From the NCBI RefSeq assembly GCF_000334895.1, contig NZ_BAFM01000012.1, forward strand, positions 1 through 64,000: DNA of 64,000 nt, given 5' to 3'. A program made the translations under genes and the position numbers. Shown here in pieces: positions 1 through 8,398 of this stretch; position 1 is the first letter of the stretch; every line of letters begins with the position of its first letter. Below the pieces are notes generated by a model, which was not told the origin of the DNA, did no database searches, and worked only from the letters and a program-made list of their open reading frames with translations. Source of the stretch: Halococcus agarilyticus (GTDB lineage: Archaea > Halobacteriota > Halobacteria > Halobacteriales > Halococcaceae).

Positions 1-61
1 TTAAATATCTTGTTTATTCTGGCGTTGTTAGCTGTGTGGCTCCTATCTATTTGGCTATCTG

Positions 62-892
62 GTGTATCTTCCACTCTTTCAGCCAGGCGCTCTCAACGCA
101 TATCTGGTAGTAGTTCTATTGTTGATAGTAGTCACACCACTAGTAGTATATTTTGACGCTGAACGAATTCCAGAGTTTGTAAAACGTATGGCTCTATCGG
201 GTACAAATAACCCTCCAACTGGGAACGTTGAGGGGGGAAGTACGTCTGTAGCGGAGGATTCTAACTCTGATTTTGACGACGCCTATGACAAACTGATTGA
301 AATCGCTGAGAGAGAATCGGCAAATCTGGCTCACCAGTTGCGGAAAATTAAGTTTGAAGGTACCCAAGACGAGGAAATGACGGCCCTTATGGAGGTGCTA
401 GAAGCAGGCATAGAGTCAGGGTCCTCTATTGATTTGGATGAGTTGCTGGAAGAAATGAGGCACGAACTGGCCAGGCGAGAATATATGGAAGCTACCAACG
501 GAGAAAAAATGGAGATTGTCCGAAGTAACAATACCCAGCTAGTTGTGCAAGCGTTAAACAAAGGGGAGTTGCCAGCGGTTGGAGTAGAATTTGATGTCTA
601 TGCAAATTTTGTTGACGAGCAAGGTGGTAATTACGAAGAATATCGCGGAGTTGTCGCAGAGGCTACATGCACCGGCCATAGAGGTCAAGATGAATATACA
701 GTTGAAATAGATGGGTGGATAAAAGACATTGGTGATGACGCATCAGGAGTAAAGGGCAAACTCATGAGTAGAAATCCGGAGGTGAAAGTTAAGAACGAAA
801 AACGAGAAAAGAATGATTGGCGTAACTTAGAGGAGCTGGAGGATGGGTTTTTAGTGCTGAGGAGAGTAGCGAATCAACAGGAGAATTCGTAA
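62..892 (+). CDS. Membrane-anchored protein of unknown function, accessory region
   Basis: 276 residues from a GTG; in-frame stops lie just upstream, so the gene starts near here. A single hydrophobic segment at residues about 12-31 anchors it to the membrane. A Ser/Asn/Gly-rich linker (about 48-65) and a charged helical stretch (about 65-150) follow, then a beta-rich C-terminal domain (about 155-275). Part of that domain, around the motif EFDVY, can be aligned by eye with the N-terminal domain of the next gene. Its stop overlaps the next start (TAATG), so the two are probably co-translated. DNA is clearly AT-richer than the rest of the window, suggesting acquisition. I do not recognise a named family. 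Confidence 0.75.
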   Translation: MYLPLFQPGALNAYLVVVLLLIVVTPLVVYFDAERIPEFVKRMALSGTNNPPTGNVEGGSTSVAEDSNSDFDDAYDKLIEIAERESANLAHQLRKIKFEGTQDEEMTALMEVLEAGIESGSSIDLDELLEEMRHELARREYMEATNGEKMEIVRSNNTQLVVQALNKGELPAVGVEFDVYANFVDEQGGNYEEYRGVVAEATCTGHRGQDEYTVEIDGWIKDIGDDASGVKGKLMSRNPEVKVKNEKREKNDWRNLEELEDGFLVLRRVANQQENS

Positions 893-1350
893 TGCTGGAA
901 GGACAGGTGGCTCGGGTACTAGATGACCAAACTCTAGTAGCCACTTTTGGAGCGAATGATGGCGTCAAGCGGGAAATGAAATTCCAGGTGTATGAGGATA
1001 CAGGCCCTATAAGACATCCTGAAACTAGAGAGAAGCTATCTGATGGCGAGACGATTGTGAAGGCTAATTTAGATGTTCAAGAAATCAGAGAAAAGGTGAC
1101 AATAATGAAAACCACAACCAACCAGTATACGATGTCATTCAGTGAGATTGCATCAATAGGGTCATCATTAGGGGGGGGAGGATTCACTACCTCCTCACAA
1201 GAGCAGATGGACACAGCCGACGACACGCCCGAGAACATCATGGTGGTTGAAAGGGGCGACCCAATACGGCAGGTGGTAGAAGAAGATAACGACCCCATAG
1301 CTGAAGAAACGGACGAGAAAGAGACACCAGAAAGCGACGAGCAAGAATAA
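892..1350 (+). CDS. Soluble partner protein with small beta-barrel-like domain
   Basis: 152 residues. The ATG shares its A with the preceding TAA stop, indicating translational coupling. Residues 1-70 read like the small beta-barrel seen at the C-terminus of FlgT-like proteins: alternating strands, then GANDGVK and FQVY, then a loop with HPETREKL. That is a pattern judgement, not a database hit. The C-terminal half (about 95-152) is low-complexity, Ser/Gly then strongly acidic, and probably disordered. No signal peptide or membrane segment. Function unknown; presumably it works with the membrane protein encoded upstream. About 150 bases without a gene separate it from the next pair. Confidence 0.7.
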   Translation: MLEGQVARVLDDQTLVATFGANDGVKREMKFQVYEDTGPIRHPETREKLSDGETIVKANLDVQEIREKVTIMKTTTNQYTMSFSEIASIGSSLGGGGFTTSSQEQMDTADDTPENIMVVERGDPIRQVVEEDNDPIAEETDEKETPESDEQE

Positions 1351-1503
1351 AGTAGACCACCACATCTACACACTATCAGGAGTTGGATGGTCACGGTGAG
1401 TTCAAAAAACTGAAAGTGAACTAGATTGGGATCTCTAAGGAGGAGAATGTGAAGTCTTATCCAATGTTCCTTACGGAATATCACCACCTCAACGGATTCA
1501 GTA

Positions 1504-1929
1504 ATGGCTGAGATTGGACTCGTCAGTTGCGTCAAAACCAAGCGTGATGAGTCAGCCACTCCGAGAAATCTCTATACCTCTCCATACTTCGAGAAGATGC
1601 GAGACTACGCGGAGCAGAATCACGACGAGTGGTGGATTCTCTCGGCCAAGCACGGCCTGCTTCACCCTGATGGAGAGCCTATCGAACGATACGACGAGAC
1701 GCTCTCTGGCGCAAGGGTAGCTCGCAAGCGTGAGTGGGCCAAGGAGGTGGCCGAGCAGTTAGACGAGGAAGGACTACTCTCGGGAGATGTGACGCTCGTT
1801 CTCCACGCGGGCAAGGACTACTACGAGGAACTTCTCCCGCTCATTGAGGACAGCGGTGTATCCATTGAGATTCCGACCGAGGGTTTGGGAATCGGAGATA
1901 CGCAGGCTTGGTACAAGGAGCGACTATGA
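1504..1929 (+). CDS. DUF6884 family protein
   Basis: 141 residues. The N-terminal motif LVSCVKTK, the segment LYTSPYFEKMRDYAE and the motif WWILSAKHGLLHPDG followed by YDETL are the hallmarks of the DUF6884 family. The arrangement (Ser/Cys-Lys loop near the N-terminus, then ILSAKHGLL) recalls the YaaA stress family, which is inference. Biochemical function is unknown to me. Its TGA overlaps the ATG of the following GIY-YIG-like gene (ATGA), so the two proteins are probably made in fixed ratio. It lies in the accessory segment next to tRNA-Thr, so a role in DNA defence or mobile-element biology is possible but unproven. Confidence 0.75.
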   Translation: MAEIGLVSCVKTKRDESATPRNLYTSPYFEKMRDYAEQNHDEWWILSAKHGLLHPDGEPIERYDETLSGARVARKREWAKEVAEQLDEEGLLSGDVTLVLHAGKDYYEELLPLIEDSGVSIEIPTEGLGIGDTQAWYKERL

Positions 1930-2576
1930 CGACGAGGGAAGAAATCTGGCAGGAGTGGGCAGACCGCTATATCGATACGGAGAATCCCGTTCCCCTATTC
2001 GAGACTGACGAGAATCTCAACACCGAGTTCAAGTATTACGGGAAGAACGACCGCCGAATCCTGAAACGGAGTGAAGAGATGGAGGCTCTGATTCGAGGCG
2101 AAGGCCACAAGATCATCAACGACTGGCACACCACTGATGACACCTATGACGGCCTGATTTACTTGATGTACTGGTTGGTAGATGGGGAGGTCGTTCCCCT
2201 CTATATCGGGAAGGCGGGGAAGTACGGAAGGAGTGGGGAGGGTCTGAGTGCAAACCTGCGCGGTCTTCAAGGAAGCAGTACCGGAAAGTTCGCCAGATGG
2301 GGAGACGGCCACTACTACCATATCGGTAATCTCAGTGCTATCGTCTTCGACCACGACAAGAACCAGAAGCAGAAGTATAGGAAGTGGGCAGACAGGCTAT
2401 TCTCGAAGGGCAGGCAACTCCGTCAACCTACGTTCTTTTGGGCGAAAGCTTGGGAGCGGGATGACATAGGCCTATTTTACAACTTTGAGGTTCCTCTAGA
2501 ACAACTTGAATACCAGATTATCGGGTTAGCTTCTGACCTCTACCCTGACCTGCTTCTGAATAGCGAAGGTGCTTGA
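1926..2576 (+). CDS. GIY-YIG-like nuclease domain protein
   Basis: 216 residues from the ATG at 1926; an alternative GTG at 1908 is less likely because the ATGA overlap with the DUF6884 gene is standard coupling. Residues about 79-96 read LIYLMYWLVDGEVVPLYIG, a GIY-YIG core with the first Gly replaced by Leu and a perfect YIG. An Arg-rich segment (KYGRSGEGLSANLR) follows, and near the C-terminus LEYQIIGLASDLYPDLLLN supplies the expected Glu and Asn. Key catalytic positions therefore look present. The family cuts DNA in repair, restriction and homing enzymes. The pairing with DUF6884 suggests a two-component DNA-processing module (inference). Confidence 0.65.
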   Translation: MTTREEIWQEWADRYIDTENPVPLFETDENLNTEFKYYGKNDRRILKRSEEMEALIRGEGHKIINDWHTTDDTYDGLIYLMYWLVDGEVVPLYIGKAGKYGRSGEGLSANLRGLQGSSTGKFARWGDGHYYHIGNLSAIVFDHDKNQKQKYRKWADRLFSKGRQLRQPTFFWAKAWERDDIGLFYNFEVPLEQLEYQIIGLASDLYPDLLLNSEGA

Positions 2577-2923
2577 GAGGTTACAAAGCGCCGACTACCT
2601 CTGATAGAAGGAAGCCGCGACCAATTCAATTATATGTAATGATTCGACACGCTATATTCAGAGTGTTATTGGAGATTCAAAAGGTCGATTCATTAACAAA
2701 GTTACCACACCATGGCAACATATTGAATGATGGCGGTGGAGCGACACCTACTGTCAAAATCTGCTTAGGAGGTGTGCCTAACGGCACGAGAACAAAATAC
2801 CCCGCACCACTCCGCGCCGCGACGCTCGACACGAAGCACTCGAAACGGGGGTCTGACCGTGGGAAACAGGCTGATTATGCCGATTTCAGCGGGTCAGGCA
2901 AGTGTTGCCACTCATCGGGGAAT
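2577..2923. other. Intergenic region without a supported gene
   Basis: About 350 bases between the GIY-YIG-like gene and the convergent DUF7845-type gene. A 126-codon open frame crosses it but shows no domain, has poor composition and runs antisense into the next gene. A short inverted repeat (GTGCC, 4-base loop, GGCAC) lies near 2775. No TATA box linked to a start was seen. Confidence 0.5.
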
Positions 2924-4453
2924 TCAGCCGAGGGCGGGAACTCGGTAGTTTGACCGGCCCTCACTGTCCTGCCAGCGAGCGCGTCCGGTCTTGAACCGTC
3001 GTGGGTCTCGACCGGACGTGAGCCACGCCCGGAACCCGTCGCGGAGCGCATTGGTCACGTCGCCGGGAACACGACCGAACCGGAGCTGAAGACGCGCATC
3101 AGACGGGTCCTCAACCTCGACACCGTAACGGCGCTTCCACTCCGCGAACGCACTTCCCTCGCTCTCGCCGTCCGTGTCCTGGCGGAGCGCGTCGAGCGTG
3201 TCCGAAAGTGCCGACCGAACGACGTCCCCGAGATATTCGGACGCGAACCTTACCGTGCCGTCCCGAAGTGAGAGTAGGCCGTCGAGACGGTCGAGGACGC
3301 GGTACACCGTCCGCTTCGACCACCCTGTTTCGTCCCCGACCGCATTCACGGGTTTCCCACCGTCCGCGACGGCTTCGAGTACGTCGCGGTCGGATGGGTT
3401 GAGGTCCGGGTCCACCGGCAGGGAACACACGAGTGCGTTCTGCTCGCGGCGAATCTCCGGCGTCGGGTCGTCTATCAGGGTGAGCGGACGGGCGGACTCT
3501 CGTACCTGAAAGTAGGCGTCCGCGACGTACACCGACGGGTCCGCCCGCGTCGGCAGGCCAGCCCATGACAGCAGGTTCACCAGCGTTTCGTCCAACTCCC
3601 GCCGGAGTGCGTCGCGGTCCGACCATTTGACCGACCCGCCATTCAGGTTCGACTGTAACGATACCCCGACCTTCGGGTGATACAGCGGGTCCGAAGGGTC
3701 CGAACGCGGATGCTCCGGATGGTAGTGCTTGAGCTTCTTTCCCAACTCGTGGCCCGGCACGAGTACCGCCGCGCCGTCGCTGTCTATCTTCACCCGGTGG
3801 TGGTAGCCCTCGACGCAGTTCCGGTCGTCTTCCCGAAGCTCGCGGAACTTCCCCTCGCCCGCGACGTGCTCGAATATTCGTTGCATCGGCGAGTTCATCC
3901 CGACGACCTTCCCCGACTTCGACCGCCGGACACGGGCGTACCGCTCGAAGGCGAAGATGTTGGAATGACGGTGAGGTTCCTCGAAGTACGCCGAGTTCAC
4001 GTCGAGCGCGCCCGCCGCCTTCCGGAGTAGCACCGGGTAGGCGTCGAGCAACAGGTTCGACCCGTCACAACGGACATTCACGCCGACTATCTTCGGCGTC
4101 GAAGGGTTCGGTGCGTCCCCTTTGCTTTCCATGTTCGGCCAGCGCGGCGCGACGTGATAGCTCGCCTTCCGCTCACCCACGTCGTCGCGCGCTTCGAGTC
4201 GGATACGGAACTCTCGGACCGTTTCAAGACAAAAATCCGGGTCGTCGCGCGGCTTCAATCCCGACCGCTGGTAGGAGAGCGTCGCGTCGAACACCTCGCC
4301 CTCGTGCCGGACCGTCGCGGACGCGGACCCGCCGCCGTCCTTCACCCGCCGGTCGAGCGCGAAGTACGGCGACAACTCGTGTTCGGTGAAAATCAGGTTT
4401 CCGCCGAACTCGTGTGGAGCCGGGTCGAGGACCGGCGCGCTCACGCCGGACAC
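2924..4453 (-). CDS. DUF7845-type protein with C-terminal winged helix
   Basis: Up to 509 residues from a GTG at 4453; a second GTG three codons in is an alternative. The long N-terminal two thirds has no motif I can assign biochemically. Residues about 350-420 form a helix-turn-helix (NPSDRDVLEAVADG, then VGDETGWSKRTVYRVLDRL), implying DNA binding. The C-terminal 70 residues are basic and aromatic. The protein resembles the haloarchaeal DUF7845 group, which I know from integrated and plasmid elements. It sits directly against the 3' end of tRNA-Thr, as integrated-element genes often do. An inverted repeat at 4466-4494 and a TATA-like AT run at 4513-4520 lie upstream. Confidence 0.7.
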   Translation of the reverse strand: MSGVSAPVLDPAPHEFGGNLIFTEHELSPYFALDRRVKDGGGSASATVRHEGEVFDATLSYQRSGLKPRDDPDFCLETVREFRIRLEARDDVGERKASYHVAPRWPNMESKGDAPNPSTPKIVGVNVRCDGSNLLLDAYPVLLRKAAGALDVNSAYFEEPHRHSNIFAFERYARVRRSKSGKVVGMNSPMQRIFEHVAGEGKFRELREDDRNCVEGYHHRVKIDSDGAAVLVPGHELGKKLKHYHPEHPRSDPSDPLYHPKVGVSLQSNLNGGSVKWSDRDALRRELDETLVNLLSWAGLPTRADPSVYVADAYFQVRESARPLTLIDDPTPEIRREQNALVCSLPVDPDLNPSDRDVLEAVADGGKPVNAVGDETGWSKRTVYRVLDRLDGLLSLRDGTVRFASEYLGDVVRSALSDTLDALRQDTDGESEGSAFAEWKRRYGVEVEDPSDARLQLRFGRVPGDVTNALRDGFRAWLTSGRDPRRFKTGRARWQDSEGRSNYRVPALG

Positions 4454-4465
4454 CCCTGTTCACGA

Positions 4466-4494
4466 GGGAGTGACCGTCGAGCGTCGCCACTCCC
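4466..4494 (-). promoter_or_regulatory. Inverted repeat upstream of the DUF7845-type gene
   Basis: Arms GGGAGTG and CACTCCC are separated by 15 bases, with the whole repeat 13-41 bases before the GTG start at 4453. The spacing fits a dimer-binding operator; because the gene product carries a winged helix, autoregulation is possible. It could also be a 5' leader hairpin. Confidence 0.35.
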
Positions 4495-4528
4495 CCTTGT
4501 CGTGGTAAGATGTGAATAATTTGTTATG

Positions 4529-4600
4529 AGCCTAGGCCGGGATTTGAACCCGGGGTCTCGTCCTTACCAAGGACGCGCTTTACCGCTAAGCTACCCAGGC
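4529..4600 (-). tRNA. tRNA-Thr (anticodon GGT)
   Basis: Read on the minus strand, the acceptor arm GCCTGGG pairs with CCTAGGC (one G-U). The anticodon stem CGTCC/GGACG encloses the loop TTGGTAA, giving anticodon GGT. The T arm contains GGTTCAAATCC. The discriminator base is U73, the usual identity base of archaeal tRNA-Thr. No intron and no encoded CCA. Length is 72 bases. The 3' end points into the AT-richer accessory segment (1-4528), the classic orientation for an element integrated at a tRNA 3' end. Confidence 0.95.
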
Positions 4601-4643
4601 AGGCACCTGTGAGTACCGCCGACCCGTGTTTATCCGTTTCGAT

Positions 4644-5345
4644 TCACGGGTCGGTCACGGAGGGGTGCACGCCCTCGCCGGACGCGGCGGATGCACCCGA
4701 GAGCGTCCGGAGCGACTCGCGCACCGACGCATCGAACACCGCCTCGGGGGCGAGCGGCCGGTCGCCCTCCCGCGCGAGATCGGCGACGAACTCGCGACAC
4801 TCGACCGAGGGGTGTGTCCCGACGGCCGTCGCCCCCGCGACCGTGGCGAGTTCGAACACGTCGGCTTCGAGGTCGGTGTCGATCGCTTCCTCCCCAGAGG
4901 ATCGGCGGCGCGTCTGGTCGTGGCCGAAGTTCCGGACCGTCTCGACCGCCCGCCCGGCGGCCTCGGTCCGGGCGAGCAGGTGAAAGCCCCGAGCGACGAG
5001 GACGTCGGCCACGAGCACGTCGACGTTCGCCGTGTCCACGTCGCCGGCGTCGGTGGCAGTCCCACCACCGGCGTTCACAGTGTCGACGGCCTCCCACGGC
5101 GGATCGCCAGCGAGCGTGCGCGTCAGTCGGAGCCCCTCGTAGATGAGCTGGGTCCCGGCGGCGCGCTCGGCGACGGCCTCGAACGCGACCGACTCGTCGA
5201 CCGCGCGCGCACAGAGCACCGCGAGCACGCCGGGCGTCATCGCCCCCTCGGCGACGACGAGACCGACCGCGTCGCCGAACGCCGCGGGCCCGACGTCCCG
5301 GACGGCCTCCCGCGCGGCACGCCGGACCTGGGAGGCTTCCTCCAT
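4644..5345 (-). CDS. Conserved haloarchaeal alpha-helical protein (DUF7114-like)
   Basis: 233 residues from MEEASQV at 5345; a further upstream in-frame start would add 17 unlikely residues. Almost entirely helical and Ala/Glu/Asp-rich with no signal or membrane segment. The layout of helices, with ERAAGTQLIYEGLRL and DVLVADVLVARGFHLLART, recalls the fold of isoprenyl diphosphate synthases, but the DDxxD motifs are absent, so any relationship would be to a non-catalytic relative. I associate it with the haloarchaeal DUF7114 group from memory only. Divergent from the enoyl-CoA hydratase gene, 59 bases away. Confidence 0.7.
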   Translation of the reverse strand: MEEASQVRRAAREAVRDVGPAAFGDAVGLVVAEGAMTPGVLAVLCARAVDESVAFEAVAERAAGTQLIYEGLRLTRTLAGDPPWEAVDTVNAGGGTATDAGDVDTANVDVLVADVLVARGFHLLARTEAAGRAVETVRNFGHDQTRRRSSGEEAIDTDLEADVFELATVAGATAVGTHPSVECREFVADLAREGDRPLAPEAVFDASVRESLRTLSGASAASGEGVHPSVTDP

Positions 5346-5404
5346 CGCCCGGAAATAGCCGCGGCGAGGGCAAAGGCCTTTGGAAACCGCACTCACTGTC
5401 GGAC

Positions 5405-6097
5405 ATGATCGAGACGACGGTCGAGGGTCGCGTCGCGTTCGTCACCCTCGATCGACCCCGCCGACGCAACGCGCTGACGCCCGACGGTCTCGACGCGCTC
5501 GACGCCGCGATCGGGGCGTGTGAGACGCCCGTGATCTGTCTTCGAGGTGAGGGAGCCGCGTTCTGTGCCGGCGCGGATCTCGACGTCGTCGGCGACCTCA
5601 CTCGCGAGGAGGCGACCGCGTTCGCCGAACAGGGCCAGCGAGTCGCCAGGACGATCGAGGACTCGCCCGCGGTCGTGGTCGCGGCGATCGACGGCGCGGC
5701 GCGCGGCGGTGGGGTCGAACTCGCGCTCGCGTGTGATCTCCGGGTCGCCTCCCCGGCAGCGACGTTCGCCGAGACGGGGGTGCAACTCGGCCTGTTCGGC
5801 GCGTGGGGCGGCACCGTCCGCCTCCCACGGATCGTCGGCGAGGGCAATGCGATGGACCTCGCGCTCTCCGGGCGGACCGTCGACGCGGAGGAAGCACTCC
5901 GGATGGGGCTCGTCTCGCGGGTCACCGACGACCCCACAGGAGTCGCTCGCGAAGTGGCGGCGAACGACCGCGCCGCACTCGAACGGCTACAGCCGTTGCT
6001 CCGGAATCGGGGAAGCGACGCCGACCGCGAACGCGACGAGCGCGAGGCGTTCGCGGCGCTGGTCGCGCGGAACGCCGGCGTGCTCGGCGACGACTGA
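5405..6097 (+). CDS. Enoyl-CoA hydratase/isomerase family protein
   Basis: 230 residues, compact for the crotonase family (usually about 255). The oxyanion-hole motifs are clear: GEGAAFCAGADLDVV near residue 50 and AAIDGAARGGGVELALACD near residue 95, followed by ETGVQLGLFGAWGGTVRLPRIVG. Members add water to 2-enoyl-CoA or isomerise acyl-CoA double bonds in fatty-acid and amino-acid degradation. The Glu at the second catalytic position of hydratases is not obvious in GLFGAWGGTV, so an isomerase or other crotonase activity is possible. Likely monocistronic. Confidence 0.9.
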   Translation: MIETTVEGRVAFVTLDRPRRRNALTPDGLDALDAAIGACETPVICLRGEGAAFCAGADLDVVGDLTREEATAFAEQGQRVARTIEDSPAVVVAAIDGAARGGGVELALACDLRVASPAATFAETGVQLGLFGAWGGTVRLPRIVGEGNAMDLALSGRTVDAEEALRMGLVSRVTDDPTGVAREVAANDRAALERLQPLLRNRGSDADRERDEREAFAALVARNAGVLGDD

Positions 6098-6162
6098 GAT
6101 CGCGCGAACACGGCGGTCCGATGCTGACGGTGGTGGCGAGCGCGACCGACGGGCCGGTCAGG

Positions 6163-7845
6163 TCAGTCGCGGAGCCGCTCGCGCAGTACCGGCGGCAGCG
6201 TCGCCAGCACGTACGCAGTCATGGCTCCGAGACCGACCAGCACGCCCAGCCCCGGCAGGCCCGGACCGGGCGACGGCGGTTGGACGGTCGTGTTCCGGAT
6301 CGTCGGGACGTCGCCCGGCACGCCGAACCGGCTGTCGAGTGGGTGGCTGGCGGTGCAGTCCGGACCGTAGCCGACGTTTCGCGTCCGAACCGTCCTGACA
6401 TCGTCGGGACCCGCCTCGGGGATCCGGATACAGCTGTCCGCGAGCAGGGAGTTCGGTCGGTCGGTGGTGCCACGGACCGCGGGCGCGCCCGTCATCGTAC
6501 CTCGGATCTCGACGTGTGTCATCCGCACGGCCTGCGCTCCCGAGGCCGCCGGCCGCCGGCCGGATCCCGGCGCGTCGATGGCGATCGCCGGCGTTCCGTC
6601 GAGGTGAGTCGTCAGCCGACAGCGCTCCATCCGCCCCGCGCCGGCGCTGCCGCGATAGACGACGAGCGCCGGGCACCGCTCCATCGCGTACGCCCGGACG
6701 TCGAGGTTGCTGAGTCGCGGACCCGCTTTGTCGAGACCCCCGGTCTCGACGCGGACGGCGCTCACGCCCTGGATCTCGCCGACCGTGAACGCGCCCGGCT
6801 GGCTCGCGGGCCACCGGCGTGCATCGAGGACGATGGTGGCTCCGTCACAGAACGATTCCGCGCCGCTGATCCGGACGGCCGTGTTGTTGTTGTTGACGAA
6901 CCGACCTCCGATCACCTGGACGGCTCCTCGCGTCCGGGTGGCGTAGATGCCGTTCTCCCAGCCGTGAAGTACGGGATCGACGAACTGCACCACACCCCGG
7001 TTCGCGCGGCCGACGAACGCGCCCACGACGCCGCCGGCGACGTGGTTCGGGGGTGGGTCGGAGCCCACCCACGCGTGCGAGCCGGCGTTGGTGCCGCCGC
7101 GGGCACGGAGGCCGTCGATCCGGATGCTCGCCGATCTCGTTGCCGCGACCGGGCGCAGCAGCGCCCCCTGGTCGTCGTCGACGGCCTCGGCCACGCCACG
7201 ATACGTGATGTCGCGAACGTCGAGGTGGCCGTCCGTGCGCAACAGCACCGAGACGGCGGCCCGGTCGGCGCGCTGATCGAAGGTGATTCCCTCGAACAGC
7301 CCGCGCGAGAGGCCGTGGATCTTCACCTCACACCGGAGGCCGCGGTCGAGTCGAAACACGGCCCGGGGACCGACGATACCGAAGACCCCGTCGGGAGCAA
7401 TGTTGCACCCGTCCGTGAGGCGGTAGGTACCGGGCGGGAAGTCGAGAAGCACGCCGCCGAGATCGCCGGCGGCGTCGGCTCGTTCGAGCGCCGCGTTCAC
7501 CGGTTCGTCCGAGCCGAGTCCGAGATACTCGACCGCGTTCACGACGCGATCGAACGACGGCGAGCCCGATCGCTGCGCGACCGATCGCTCGACCCCCGCG
7601 AGCGCGCGGTGGGCGGCCCGCGACGGCTGGCCCGGGGTTCGGAACCCGCCGTCGTCGGGAGCCGGGTTCCCGAGCCGCGCCATCGCGGGAGCTGGTGCAT
7701 CGGTCGGCGTCGCGGCTCCCGCATCCGCGAGCGTCCCGGCGGTGGCGACCCCGACGCCGGCCCGGAGGAACGCCCGCCTCGCGATCGGGGCGTCCGCGTT
7801 CGGCGACCCGTCACTCACGCGGCGGCGCTCCCGTCGTCGAGCCAC
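6163..7845 (-). CDS. Exported right-handed beta-helix protein, Tat signal and C-terminal anchor
   Basis: 560 residues from 7845, or 551 from a GTG at 7818, which places the signal more naturally. The N-terminus carries a twin-arginine signal (ARRAFLRAGVGVATAGTLA). Residues about 130-480 are successive short beta strands with Asn-rich turns (GGRFVNNNNTAVRISG), the pattern of a parallel beta-helix as in pectate lyases and tail-spike-like proteins. A Pro/Gly linker (PPSPGPGLPGLG) precedes a C-terminal membrane helix (about 530-552) with a basic tail, so it is displayed on the cell surface. Catalytic residues cannot be assigned; carbohydrate binding or cleavage is plausible. Confidence 0.8.
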   Translation of the reverse strand: MARRRERRRVSDGSPNADAPIARRAFLRAGVGVATAGTLADAGAATPTDAPAPAMARLGNPAPDDGGFRTPGQPSRAAHRALAGVERSVAQRSGSPSFDRVVNAVEYLGLGSDEPVNAALERADAAGDLGGVLLDFPPGTYRLTDGCNIAPDGVFGIVGPRAVFRLDRGLRCEVKIHGLSRGLFEGITFDQRADRAAVSVLLRTDGHLDVRDITYRGVAEAVDDDQGALLRPVAATRSASIRIDGLRARGGTNAGSHAWVGSDPPPNHVAGGVVGAFVGRANRGVVQFVDPVLHGWENGIYATRTRGAVQVIGGRFVNNNNTAVRISGAESFCDGATIVLDARRWPASQPGAFTVGEIQGVSAVRVETGGLDKAGPRLSNLDVRAYAMERCPALVVYRGSAGAGRMERCRLTTHLDGTPAIAIDAPGSGRRPAASGAQAVRMTHVEIRGTMTGAPAVRGTTDRPNSLLADSCIRIPEAGPDDVRTVRTRNVGYGPDCTASHPLDSRFGVPGDVPTIRNTTVQPPSPGPGLPGLGVLVGLGAMTAYVLATLPPVLRERLRD

Positions 7846-7875
7846 GTCCTTCCGGAATCGATCCCATCGCGACCG

Positions 7876-8238
7876 TCACACCTCCGGGACGCCGAGTGCG
7901 GAGAGCGAGACGACGTCCATGGTTCCGAGCGCGTACAGCGCTCCGACCGAGGCGAGCCACGCGACGAACCCGAGCACGGCGGCGGTCGCCCAGCCGCCGG
8001 GGTATCGGAGGGCGAGGACGACGATCCAGACGACGAGCGCCGACAGCGGGGCGACGATCGGCACGCGGCCGGCGTAGAGGGCGACGGCACCCCAGGCGAC
8101 GGCCCCGGTCGCCGCCGTGAGGAACGCACTCTCCGGCGGGAGCGTGTCGTCCGCGACGAGTCGGAGGCCAACGAAGAGCACGCTCCCGCCGAGCAGCAGG
8201 CTCACCGCGATCGTGACGATCGTGTCGAGTATCGCCAT
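7876..8238 (-). CDS. Small integral membrane protein, four helices
   Basis: 120 residues with about four hydrophobic helices (5-27, 40-57, 61-80, 84-107) and short loops. No charged residues suggest a transport path and no family is recognised. It is transcribed in the same direction as the beta-helix gene, with a 30-base gap to that gene's outermost start, so the two may be co-transcribed. Confidence 0.7.
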   Translation of the reverse strand: MAILDTIVTIAVSLLLGGSVLFVGLRLVADDTLPPESAFLTAATGAVAWGAVALYAGRVPIVAPLSALVVWIVVLALRYPGGWATAAVLGFVAWLASVGALYALGTMDVVSLSALGVPEV

Positions 8239-8398
8239 CCATCACCCTGCTCGTGTCCGGCGAAGTTATCCCTTTGCCGTCCCGGCCGCGGCGATCGACT
8301 GGGGCGTGCCGGGCGATCGAGAACCGAACGGGTCGCCGGATCCGGAGCGGGCGCTGTCGAGTTCCGCAACGAAGGGCCGAGAGTCGAGGTTCGTCGAG

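Noticed and set aside
2573-2953. 126-codon open frame after the GIY-YIG-like gene
   Set aside because: No domain, odd composition, no promoter, and it runs antisense into the DUF7845-type gene.
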